A DNA stretch of 7,059 nt, taken from Nitrospirota bacterium (GTDB taxonomy: Bacteria > Nitrospirota > Nitrospiria > Nitrospirales > UBA8639). Location: contig QJYE01000224.1 of the NCBI GenBank assembly GCA_003235785.1, positions 1-7,059 on the forward strand, in the 5' to 3' direction. A model generated the notes under the pieces. It worked only from the letters and a program-made list of their open reading frames with translations, made no database searches and was not told where the DNA came from. The position numbers and the translations under genes were made by a program. Positions 1 to 6,573 of the stretch are shown here, piece after piece; the first letter of the stretch is position 1, and the number at the start of each line of letters is the position of its first letter.

Positions 1-2
1 AA

Positions 3-569
3 TTTAAAGCGAGTTGTGGGACGGTGGAACAGTTTCTCAAGCCGACTCTTCCCGAGGTGGCCATTGTTGGCCGCTCGAATGTGGGGAAATCGTCCACGAT
101 CAATTGTTTGGTCAATCACAAAGGTCTCGCGAAGGTTGGTAAGACGCCTGGAAAAACACAGACCGTCAATTTTTTTCAGATTACCACGAGTGGCCCGAAG
201 TTCATGTTGGTTGATCTCCCGGGCTATGGGTTCGCCAAGGTGCCTGATCGGGTTCGGGTACTATGGGCTCCGTTAATCGAAACGTTTTTCAAAACCAGAG
301 AAAATCTACGTGGGGTGATTATGCTGGTGGATTCCCGAAGAGTCCAAGATTCTGATCAGGAGATGATGGCCTGGGTGAATCGATTGAACATTCCCATCAT
401 TCTGGTGGCCACAAAGGCGGATAAAGTCCCACGCGGGAAACGCCAGGAAGCCATTCGTCAACTGCAGGAAGGGTTAGGAATTGACGAAGTGCCCATTTTT
501 CTCTCCGCCTACACCGGCGAAGGCAAGCATCAAGTCTTAGGGCAACTTCGAGAGCTGTTGGATATTTAA
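3..569 (+). CDS. engB: Ribosome biogenesis GTP-binding protein EngB/YihA, 5'-partial
   Basis: This is a TrmE-Era-EngA-EngB-Septin-like GTPase, a cytosolic factor needed for large ribosomal subunit assembly in the bacteria studied. Counting from the GTG at 24, the G1/P-loop GRSNVGKSS is at residues 16-24, the G2 region TPGKTQTVNF at 41-50 (typical EngB), G3 DLPGYG at 64-69, G4 TKAD at 130-133 and G5 SA at 161-162. A start at 24 would give 181 aa, but family members are usually about 195-210 aa and have a conserved stretch ahead of the P-loop. The frame stays open upstream from position 3 (FKASCGTVEQF...), which resembles that missing N-terminus. I therefore treat the gene as cut by the window edge, with the GTG at 24 as an internal codon. 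Its TAA overlaps the stop codon of the convergent surA-like gene. Confidence 0.93.
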   Translation, partial: FKASCGTVEQFLKPTLPEVAIVGRSNVGKSSTINCLVNHKGLAKVGKTPGKTQTVNFFQITTSGPKFMLVDLPGYGFAKVPDRVRVLWAPLIETFFKTRENLRGVIMLVDSRRVQDSDQEMMAWVNRLNIPIILVATKADKVPRGKRQEAIRQLQEGLGIDEVPIFLSAYTGEGKHQVLGQLRELLDI

Positions 570-1492
570 AGCTTCACGTCGATGAAGGCTTTTTTCTTAA
601 GTTCCTTTAGCCATTCACGGTAGACTTCTTCGTTTCGTTGCTTGAAAAGGTGGGTTCGGATGCTGGGCTCTACTTGTTCAAAAGGAATGGGTTGGGATTC
701 TTTTAAGTCTTCGACATAAAGGAGGTGTACTCCCAAACTTGTCTGAATGGGAGATGACAAGGTTCCAGGGGGGAGGTCTTTAATCGCTTGGTCCAGAGGC
801 GAGAGCAAATCTTTTCCTTCCACCCATCCTAATTCACTCACAAACTGTGTATGTTGGGCAGCGAGGTCTTCTAGAACGGTTTCCGGCTTCCAATCAGCAT
901 GGATGGCCTGGGCTTTTTTTGTTGCACGCGTGCGTTCGTATTCGTTCGAGGTCTCCCAAAAAATTTGCTTGAGACGATATTGTGGCGGGTTGCGGAACTC
1001 ATGGAGATTTGCCTCATAAAACCGGTGGATCTCTTCTTCTTCGACGACGATGTTTCGACGCACCTCGAAGTCGAAGAGTTTCTTCAGTAATAGTTCCTGG
1101 CCAAATTCTTTTTCGGTTTGCGTCGGCGGCAAGGGGGTCCGTCGGAGAGCGGCATCAATTTCGTCTTGGGTGACCGAGATCCCTTTGGCTTTGGCTTCCT
1201 GAAGTTGCAGGCGTTCATCAATTAAGGTATTGAGCACGTCGCGTTGTTTTTGGGTATAGCGGCGTTCTAATTCTTCCCCACGATATTTGGCTTTGAGCCG
1301 ACTATATTCGTCCTGGATTTCACGTTGAAGGTCTGACCAGGTAATGACCTCTTTGTTCACGACTGCCACGATCCGGTCGGTTAATCCAAAACTGAATAGG
1401 GAAGCACACAGCAGCCAGACGAGAAGAAAAATGGTGACTCGTGTGGTCATAACGGAAGCAGGGGTGGCCAGGAAACGAATCGCCGACGGCAT
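566..1492 (-). CDS. SurA-like periplasmic chaperone with a degenerate parvulin (PpiC) domain
   Basis: A 308-aa exported protein of the SurA/PrsA-type foldase group, expected to assist folding of outer-membrane or periplasmic proteins. The N-terminus carries a hydrophobic segment (about residues 19-36, IFLLVWLLCASLFSF) that fits a signal peptide. Next comes the SurA N-terminal motif DRIVAVVNKEVITWSDL (39-55), a helical region with an ERLQLQEAKAKGISVT core (93-108), then a single parvulin-like domain at about 168-262. That domain retains LGW (221-223), a late LPPGTLSSPIQT (240-251) and GVH (254-256). The first catalytic-type His of parvulins (usually H-I-L) is replaced by QIF at 176-178, so isomerase activity is doubtful. 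E. coli SurA has two parvulin domains in 428 residues; here there is one. The start at 1492 is favoured because it shares a base with the mfd stop (TAATG) and has AGGA about 8 nt upstream. ATG at 1450 is an alternative that gives a shorter signal peptide. Confidence 0.85.
   Translation of the reverse strand: MPSAIRFLATPASVMTTRVTIFLLVWLLCASLFSFGLTDRIVAVVNKEVITWSDLQREIQDEYSRLKAKYRGEELERRYTQKQRDVLNTLIDERLQLQEAKAKGISVTQDEIDAALRRTPLPPTQTEKEFGQELLLKKLFDFEVRRNIVVEEEEIHRFYEANLHEFRNPPQYRLKQIFWETSNEYERTRATKKAQAIHADWKPETVLEDLAAQHTQFVSELGWVEGKDLLSPLDQAIKDLPPGTLSSPIQTSLGVHLLYVEDLKESQPIPFEQVEPSIRTHLFKQRNEEVYREWLKELKKKAFIDVKL
568..595 (+). terminator. Possible weak intrinsic terminator for engB, inside the surA-like 3' end
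   Basis: Reading + strand, AAAGCTTC (568-575) can pair with GAAGGCTTT (584-592) with one bulged G at 587 and an 8-nt loop. The T run 590-595 follows. The stem is short and A/T-rich, so this is a weak candidate. It would end engB transcripts within the last codons of the opposing gene. The minus strand lacks a comparable U-tract after the same stem. Confidence 0.35.
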
Positions 1493-4400
1493 TAGGGTTC
1501 CTCTTGTTGGGCCATGGATTGGACCAAGCCCTGCAGTAACGTGTTGACCTGGGGATACATCTCGCTCCAGTCTTGTTGAGCCAAGGTTAGACGAAGAGCT
1601 CGAGGAGAGAGAAATTCCAGACGTTCACGCCAAACATCAATTAATTTGCGAAGTCCTTGCTCGGGTAGTTTGGCCTGCTCATGAAATCGAATATTGACCA
1701 GGCCATGTCGTATTTCTACATATTCCAATTTAAGGGTTTTGGCCAAGACCCGTATTTGCATCACTTCAAAGAGGCGTTCCATGGCATCGGGCAGGGTGCC
1801 AAACCGATCTAATGTTTCCCCATAGAGCAGCGCCAAATCCCCGAGACGTTCACTGCCGGTCAGTCGTTTATAGAGTCCTAAACGTTGCGAAGCATCTTCC
1901 ACAAAATCATCTGGAATGAAGGCGGAAACATCCAACTGCAGGGTGGGTTCCCAGTCTTCCTGCACTTCCTGCCCTTTGAGTTGCTGGACGGCTTGTTCCA
2001 CCATCTGGAGATAGAGATCTAAGCCGACGGCGGCAATATTGCCGGATTGTTGTTTCCCAAGCAAATTCCCCGCTCCGCGAATTTCCAGGTCAGCGGCGGC
2101 AATACGAAAGCCCGACCCGAGTTCGGCGAACTCCTGAATCGCAATCATGCGTTTTTGCGCATCGGTGCTGAGCGTTTCTTCGTTGGGGATAAAGAGATAG
2201 GCAAAGGCCTGTTGTCCGCCGCGCCCCACCCGTCCTCGTAATTGATAGAGCTGTGAGAGCCCAAATAAATCAGCGCGATCCACCAAAATCGTGTTTGCAT
2301 TGGGAATGTCTAGCCCCGATTGAATGATGGCCGACGCCAAGAGCACATCGGCTTCTTGATGGAAGAATTGGAGCATCACGCGTTCCAGCAATTTTTCGTT
2401 CATTTGCCCATGGGCCATAAGCACCCGCGCTTCGGGTAGAAGCTCTTGCAGCCAGGCGCCGGTCTGCTCCATGGTTTCCACACGATTGTGGACATAAAAG
2501 ACCTGGCCTCCACGGGCCAGCTCATGACGGATGGCTTCCCGCACCACCATGGGATCAAAGCGAATCACTTGGGTTTCTACGGCCAAACGTCCTGGCGGGG
2601 CCGTTTCAATCACTGATAAATCCCGTACACCGGAAAAGGCCATTTGTAGGGTGCGGGGAATTGGTGTGGCTGAAAGGGTCAACACATCGACTTGCGTCCG
2701 AAGCTGCTTCAGGCGTTCCTTATGACGTACTCCGAACCATTGTTCTTCGTCGATGATGACCAGCCCCAACCGTTTGAAGTCCACATCTTTTTGCACCACG
2801 CGATGTGTGCCTATCACAATGTCGATCAGTCCGGCCGCTAGATCTTTCAGTGTGGTTTTGATTTCCGTCGCCGATTGGAATCGAGATAATATGCCAATTT
2901 TCACGGGAAAAGGCGCAAATCGAATGGAAAAGTTTTCATAATGTTGCTGGGCCAAGAGCGTGGTCGGCACTAAGACGGCGACTTGACGATTGGCCTGGAT
3001 TGCTTTGAAAGCGGCCCGCATCGCCACTTCCGTTTTGCCATAGCCCACGTCGCCACAGACGAGCCGATCCATGGGCTTTGGCGATTCCATGTCGCGGCCG
3101 ATCTCTTCGATCGCCCGTTGTTGATCGGGGGTTTCTTCGTATTCAAAACCGGCCTCAAATTCGTGCACCAAAAGGGTGTCTTCCTGGTAGGCGGTCCGCC
3201 TCGCCACCTCCCGGTTGGCGTAGAGTTCGACCAATTCTTCCGTCATATCCTCAATGCCTTTTTTGACCTTGGCTTTGGTTTTCCCCCAGGCAGTTCCGCC
3301 AAGCCGGTCCAATCGTGGAGAGCGTTGTTCGGCACCGCGATACCGATGAATGTGATTCAGCCGGTCCAACGGGACATAGAGCGTGTCGGTGCCTCCAAAT
3401 TGCAGCAACAAGTAGTCACTGGTGAATTCTTGCACTTCCAGGCGTCGCAGGCCCAAGTATCGCCCGATGCCATGTTGAAGATGAACCACCAGGTCCCCTT
3501 CCTTCAGATCATCTAAGGTCGAGAAAAATTTGGCAGTGGGGGATTTGGTCTGCGGGCGATGACGGATCCCTTTGCCAAAGAGTTCTTCTTCGGTGACGAA
3601 CGCCAGTTGGCCCTGGTGGGAAATAAATCCTGCTGACAATTCCCCTTCCAGGCAATAAAAAGGCTGACGCCACTCAACGAGCTGTTCGGGAAAAGGTTTT
3701 TGCCATGTATTAGCGGGGAACCCATGGTCATGTAAGAGAGCAATCAACCGTTCGACCTGTCCGGTGCTGCGTGCGACTAAAAATATGCCGGTTTCGGCAC
3801 GTAATTGATCAAGCTTGGTGAGGGTTTCTTTAAATGGTAGTCCTCGCACTCCCAATCCCACGCTGGCAGGTGATTGGGCATCTAACTGTATTGGCACATG
3901 AGGTACTGTTGATGGATTGGGGGCCAGGGTATCCCATAATATTGTGGGGCACATGCTCGTAAAAAGTTTAAGTGTCTCCCAGGTTTCATACAACTGATCA
4001 GGTTCGGCATGCCCATGATCAGCATCCAGGTTTGCCCAAGTTTCGAGGAGGGTGTTCCAAAAGTCGGCGGCTGCGGCATTCAAATCAACTGGACGAGCCA
4101 GCCAAACCGACAACGGATTCCGCACATAATCACAGAGTGTGACAAGTTGGGAATAATAATGGGGCAGGTCCCATTCCATGCTTGGAGTGACCGGAGAGGG
4201 CTCAGACTCTTCTTGTTGGGTGACGGGGGGAATGAATTCCCGAGTGGGAAGAATCCAGGTTTCCTTGAGCCGCACCAACGATTCTTGGGTGGATGGATCA
4301 AATGTGCGAATGGATTCCACCGTATCACCCAGGAATTCAATCCGTACCGGGTTATCGTGGGCGGTGGAAAATACATCCACAATGCCCCCGCGTACGCTGA

Positions 4401-4956
4401 ACTCCCCAGGGATTTCAGCCAATGAGCCTCGTGTATACCCTAATCGAACAAGCGCTCGAAGCAGCACGTCTCGCTCCACCGTCTCCCCGACTGTGAGCGC
4501 GAAGCAGGCTTCGGCAAAGATCGAAGGGGGCAGCAATTTATGCAATACGGCTGGCAATGAACTTATCAGGATGGTGCTCTCGCCCTGACATAACACATGC
4601 AAGGCTCGCACGCGCTGACAGATGACCGAATGGGCGGGCAATGCCGGGTTATAGGGAATAGTGGCCCAAGGGGGAAATAGTGCCAGGTTGGCATGTCCCA
4701 GTCCGAGGAAGTCGGCGCAAAATTTTAAGTCCTCATGCAATTGCTCGGCTTCTTCTTCGGTCGGAGTCACAATGAGGAGAGTGTGACCTTCGGAATGTGA
4801 ACCCTGTGGCTCAGTTTGGGCGAGCAGGGTCATGGCAAGAGCCAAACATGCCGGTTGCGTGCTCAATACACATGGGGGCGGTTCCTTTTCAGGGATAACC
4901 GGCACCACGTTGCGCAACTGCTTGTTGAAAGTCTGAACGACCGAGGGGAGCTTCAT
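1492..4956 (-). CDS. mfd: Transcription-repair coupling factor Mfd
   Basis: Mfd is a cytosolic ATP-dependent translocase that removes RNA polymerase stalled at DNA lesions and recruits UvrA. Residue numbers are counted from a TTG at 4971. A UvrB-like N-terminal module spans about 30-245, with LFPPWATIPYNPALPAHSV (98-116) and GEFSVRGGIVDVF (189-201). The RNA-polymerase-interacting domain is at about 490-545 (DLVVHLQHGIGRYLG, then TDTLYVPLDRLNHIHRY). The helicase core has Walker A GDVGYGKTE (640-648), DEEQ (741-744), SATPIPRTL (767-775) and QLRGRVGR (910-917), preceded by the translocation-motif region LFGLSQLY. The C-terminal regulatory domain is at about 1005-1140. The length (1154-1159 aa) matches the family (1148 in E. 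coli). I chose ATG 4956, giving MKLPSVVQTF; the TTG at 4971 would add five residues. Neither start has a clear Shine-Dalgarno. Its TAA overlaps the surA-like ATG, so the two are probably co-translated. Confidence 0.98.
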   Translation of the reverse strand: MKLPSVVQTFNKQLRNVVPVIPEKEPPPCVLSTQPACLALAMTLLAQTEPQGSHSEGHTLLIVTPTEEEAEQLHEDLKFCADFLGLGHANLALFPPWATIPYNPALPAHSVICQRVRALHVLCQGESTILISSLPAVLHKLLPPSIFAEACFALTVGETVERDVLLRALVRLGYTRGSLAEIPGEFSVRGGIVDVFSTAHDNPVRIEFLGDTVESIRTFDPSTQESLVRLKETWILPTREFIPPVTQQEESEPSPVTPSMEWDLPHYYSQLVTLCDYVRNPLSVWLARPVDLNAAAADFWNTLLETWANLDADHGHAEPDQLYETWETLKLFTSMCPTILWDTLAPNPSTVPHVPIQLDAQSPASVGLGVRGLPFKETLTKLDQLRAETGIFLVARSTGQVERLIALLHDHGFPANTWQKPFPEQLVEWRQPFYCLEGELSAGFISHQGQLAFVTEEELFGKGIRHRPQTKSPTAKFFSTLDDLKEGDLVVHLQHGIGRYLGLRRLEVQEFTSDYLLLQFGGTDTLYVPLDRLNHIHRYRGAEQRSPRLDRLGGTAWGKTKAKVKKGIEDMTEELVELYANREVARRTAYQEDTLLVHEFEAGFEYEETPDQQRAIEEIGRDMESPKPMDRLVCGDVGYGKTEVAMRAAFKAIQANRQVAVLVPTTLLAQQHYENFSIRFAPFPVKIGILSRFQSATEIKTTLKDLAAGLIDIVIGTHRVVQKDVDFKRLGLVIIDEEQWFGVRHKERLKQLRTQVDVLTLSATPIPRTLQMAFSGVRDLSVIETAPPGRLAVETQVIRFDPMVVREAIRHELARGGQVFYVHNRVETMEQTGAWLQELLPEARVLMAHGQMNEKLLERVMLQFFHQEADVLLASAIIQSGLDIPNANTILVDRADLFGLSQLYQLRGRVGRGGQQAFAYLFIPNEETLSTDAQKRMIAIQEFAELGSGFRIAAADLEIRGAGNLLGKQQSGNIAAVGLDLYLQMVEQAVQQLKGQEVQEDWEPTLQLDVSAFIPDDFVEDASQRLGLYKRLTGSERLGDLALLYGETLDRFGTLPDAMERLFEVMQIRVLAKTLKLEYVEIRHGLVNIRFHEQAKLPEQGLRKLIDVWRERLEFLSPRALRLTLAQQDWSEMYPQVNTLLQGLVQSMAQQEEP

Positions 4957-4994
4957 AAGGGTATTGTACAACGAAACGGTTCGGGATGGACCTT

Positions 4995-5489
4995 CTAGAG
5001 AGGTGATTTCAAGGAATGCTGGGCGAGAATCTTTTCAACAATCTTTGTAGTAGAAATATCCGGTATCAGAGGAATGCTTCGCACCGATCCGCCTTGGGCT
5101 TCCACAAACTCTTTTCCCACTATCCGGTCCATGGCCCAATCACCTCCCTTGACCAGGATGTTGGGCTTGAGGGCTTGAATGAGCGCTAAGGGATCAGGTT
5201 CATCAAAGATGGTCACATAGTTCACGCATGCCAAGGCGGCCAATACTTCAGCCCGTTGCTCAGCCGGAACAATCGGGCGGTTCGTGCCCTTCGCCAATTG
5301 CCGAACCGAATCATCGCTATTGATGCCGACCACTAGACGATCCCCGAGCCGTTTGGCTTCTTGTAAATACCGCGTATGCCCGATATGAAGCAAATCAAAA
5401 CAGCCGTTGGTAAAGATAACACATTCCCCGGCTGCTTGATGCACAGAGATTTGTTTGACTAAATCGGTCCGTAAATAAATTTTATTCAA
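4995..5489 (-). CDS. rfaE2: D-glycero-beta-D-manno-heptose 1-phosphate adenylyltransferase (stand-alone HldE C-terminal-type)
   Basis: This nucleotidyltransferase transfers AMP from ATP to heptose 1-phosphate, producing ADP-heptose for LPS inner core synthesis in the cytosol. The 164-aa protein is one cytidylyltransferase-fold domain. It shows TNGCFDLLHIGH (27-38) with the HxGH nucleotide-binding signature at 35-38, GINSDDSVRQLAKGTNRPI (55-73), VKGGDW (113-118) and the ISTTKI substrate-loop motif (145-150). The ribokinase-like kinase half found in fused E. coli HldE is absent, so the kinase must be encoded elsewhere. The start is TTG at 5489. No ATG or GTG lies upstream in frame before a stop at 5520-5522, and the N-terminus then has the usual length. 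A purine stretch AGAAAGG lies about 14 nt before the TTG, too far for a normal Shine-Dalgarno. It is the first gene of the rfaE2-mfd-surA cluster. Confidence 0.95.
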   Translation of the reverse strand: MNKIYLRTDLVKQISVHQAAGECVIFTNGCFDLLHIGHTRYLQEAKRLGDRLVVGINSDDSVRQLAKGTNRPIVPAEQRAEVLAALACVNYVTIFDEPDPLALIQALKPNILVKGGDWAMDRIVGKEFVEAQGGSVRSIPLIPDISTTKIVEKILAQHSLKSPL

Positions 5490-5508
5490 AATGGTGTCAG
5501 GTACCTTT
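5489..5508. repeat. REP-like imperfect palindrome beside the transposase
   Basis: The core GGTGTCAGGTACC (5493-5505) is an imperfect inverted repeat: GGT pairs with ACC, with G-T pairs inside, and it contains the KpnI palindrome GGTACC. It is flanked by A-rich and T-rich bases (AAAAT...TTTCT). From memory, very similar GGTGTCAGG[CT]ACC sequences often flank Y1/REP-associated transposase genes, and the position 40 bp ahead of such a gene agrees with that. I see only this one copy in the window. It touches the rfaE2 start codon. Confidence 0.5.
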
Positions 5509-5511
5509 CTC

Positions 5512-5540
5512 TTGACCCGTTATCTGGATCAAGCTAACAT
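5512..5540 (+). promoter_or_regulatory. Putative sigma70-type promoter of the transposase gene
   Basis: A -35 box TTGACC (5512-5517, 5 of 6 to consensus) is followed by a 17-bp spacer and a -10 box TAACAT (5535-5540, 4 of 6). Transcription would start at about 5546-5548, which is the ATG of the transposase. No Shine-Dalgarno is visible ahead of that ATG, so the message may be leaderless. An inverted repeat CTTGA...TCAAG (5511-5533) overlaps the promoter spacer and could be a regulatory or element-end hairpin. Confidence 0.5.
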
Positions 5541-5546
5541 TTTATC

Positions 5547-6218
5547 ATGGGACGTCCCTTACGCGCAGCCGCCGGTGGGATTATCTACCATGTTCTCAAT
5601 CGTGCCAATGGCCGACAGGGCATGTTTGATGGTCCCCATGATTATCAAGCCTGGGAACATGTGCTCATGCAGGCACAGATTCAAATTCCGGTACGTATTT
5701 TAGCCTATTCGGCAATGCCGAATCATTGGCATCTGGTTCTGTACCCTCGACACGATGGAGATTTATCTCGTTTTATGGCATGGCTGACCTTGACCCACAC
5801 CCAACGATGGCATGCGCAGCACCAGTCAGTGGGAAGTGGTCATTTATACCAGGGTCGCTTTAAATCGTTTCCTATCCAAAGCGACGATCATTTTCTGACC
5901 GTGTGCCGCTATGTGGAGGGAAATGCCTTGCGGGCCAAGCTGGTGAAGCGCGCCGAAGATTGGCAATGGTCTAGTTTGTGGTACCGAACCCATGGACCAA
6001 AACAAAGCCAATGGTTAACTGACGGGCCAGTGCGGCGCCCTCGGCAATGGGTGAAATGGATAAATGAACCACAAACAGAGGAAGAGTTAGAAACAATCCG
6101 CCAATGTGTCCAGCGCGGCCGTCCCTTTGGCAAAGAAGCCTGGGTCCAACGGATTTCCCGCCAATTAAACCTCGAAAGCACCCTCCGGCCTCGTGGCCGG
6201 CCAAGAATAACCGTCTAA
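5547..6218 (+). CDS. REP-associated tyrosine transposase (Y1/HUH family, RAYT)
   Basis: A 223-aa single-strand DNA endonuclease/transposase of the IS200-like Y1 superfamily. Such proteins are domesticated or semi-mobile and are thought to process REP/BIME hairpins. Visible are the N-terminal GRPLRAAAGGIIYHVLNRAN (2-21), the HUH metal-binding motif MPNHWHLVL (57-65, His60 and His62), and GHLYQGRFKSFPI (98-110). The helix RYVEGNALRAKLV (121-133) carries the likely nucleophile Tyr122, followed by DWQWSSL (138-144) and a family-typical C-terminal region RGRPFG (190-195) and RPRGRPR (214-220). The frame is complete, with no internal stops and all expected motifs, so the gene looks functional. The ATG is chosen because family members begin M-x-R-P-L-R. 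It is divergent to rfaE2 across 57 bp that hold a REP-like sequence and its promoter. No matching repeat is seen on its 3' side. Confidence 0.93.
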   Translation: MGRPLRAAAGGIIYHVLNRANGRQGMFDGPHDYQAWEHVLMQAQIQIPVRILAYSAMPNHWHLVLYPRHDGDLSRFMAWLTLTHTQRWHAQHQSVGSGHLYQGRFKSFPIQSDDHFLTVCRYVEGNALRAKLVKRAEDWQWSSLWYRTHGPKQSQWLTDGPVRRPRQWVKWINEPQTEEELETIRQCVQRGRPFGKEAWVQRISRQLNLESTLRPRGRPRITV

Positions 6219-6276
6219 GGTATTTCCTGTTGTCTGTTCTTCCCGCAGTCTGGTGAGGAGGACGCAAGGGAGAAGC

Positions 6277-6312
6277 TTGTCAATATGACTATATATGACT
6301 AGAATCTGGTCA
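6277..6312 (+). promoter_or_regulatory. Putative promoter and autoregulatory operator of the relic toxin-antitoxin operon
   Basis: TTGTCA (6277-6282, 5 of 6) and TAGAAT (6300-6305, 5 of 6) are separated by exactly 17 bp. The predicted start of transcription is about 6312, the A of the antitoxin ATG. A 17-nt imperfect palindrome TGACTAGAATCTGGTCA (6296-6312, 7 of 8 arm positions paired) covers the -10 box and the start site. Two direct copies of ATATGACTA (6283-6291 and 6293-6301) are spaced 10 bp apart, one helical turn, in the spacer. Overlap of palindromes with the promoter is what autorepressing Phd/YefM-type antitoxins usually show. Confidence 0.55.
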
Positions 6313-6573
6313 TGGGAAATATTCGTATTGCTGACTTCAAAAGTCGGCTGAGCGAGCATCTGCGATAGGTGCAGTGGGGTCATGTCCTGACCGTGATGGA
6401 TCAAAATACTCCCATCGCACTGGGGATTCCCTATGAAGGACAAGTGGGATGTTGGAGGTGAGATTTCCTCATCCCGATCATCCAAAATTGTCTCGTATTT
6501 CTCTCCCTCCTCCCCTTCGCCTAACCAAGATATTGTTGCCCTCCTCCTCAAGGAACGACAGGTCGACCGGTTA
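6312..6573 (+). pseudogene. Phd/YefM-like antitoxin, decayed
   Basis: Translation from ATG 6312 gives MGNIRIADFKSRLSEHLR and then TAG at 6366-6368. The same frame continues with VQWGHVLTVMDQNTPIALGIPYEG, an arrangement typical of Phd/YefM-family antitoxin DNA-binding domains (IADFKSRLSEHL, then a G-x-x-LTV-x-D-x-x-TPIA core). After about 6445 the family-like sequence moves to another frame (LEVRFPHPDHPKLSRIS then LPPPLRLT, 6452-6526). It moves again at about 6527 to DIVALLLKERQVDR (6529-6570), which resembles the toxin-binding C-terminal helix. Each shift fits a single-base deletion. So there is one nonsense codon and two frameshifts. The stop codon also appears lost: TTA at 6571-6573 where TGA would fit. 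It must have paired with the PIN toxin remnant that follows directly. The family call is from motif memory. Confidence 0.7.

Noticed and set aside
1400..1450. Lipoprotein signal (Leu-Leu-Cys) at the surA-like N-terminus
   Set aside because: The residue before the Cys is Leu rather than Gly, Ala or Ser, and the Cys lies within the hydrophobic core, so an ordinary signal peptide fits better.
2983..3516. 177-codon open frame on the + strand inside mfd
   Set aside because: It lies antisense to the conserved helicase and RNA-polymerase-interacting regions of Mfd and its translation shows no domain signature.
4009..4588. Two overlapping + strand open frames (138 and 136 codons) antisense to the Mfd N-terminal half
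   Set aside because: They are compositional shadows of the mfd codons with no motifs and no ribosome binding site.
5549..5558. Perfect 10-bp palindrome GGGACGTCCC at the transposase start codon
   Set aside because: It encodes the family-typical Gly-Arg-Pro at the N-terminus. With no second copy it cannot be supported as an operator.
6185..6200. Perfect GC-rich hairpin CCGGCC-TCGT-GGCCGG near the transposase 3' end
   Set aside because: It lies inside codons for the conserved RPRGRPR tail and no T run follows. It is more likely codon-driven than a terminator or element end.
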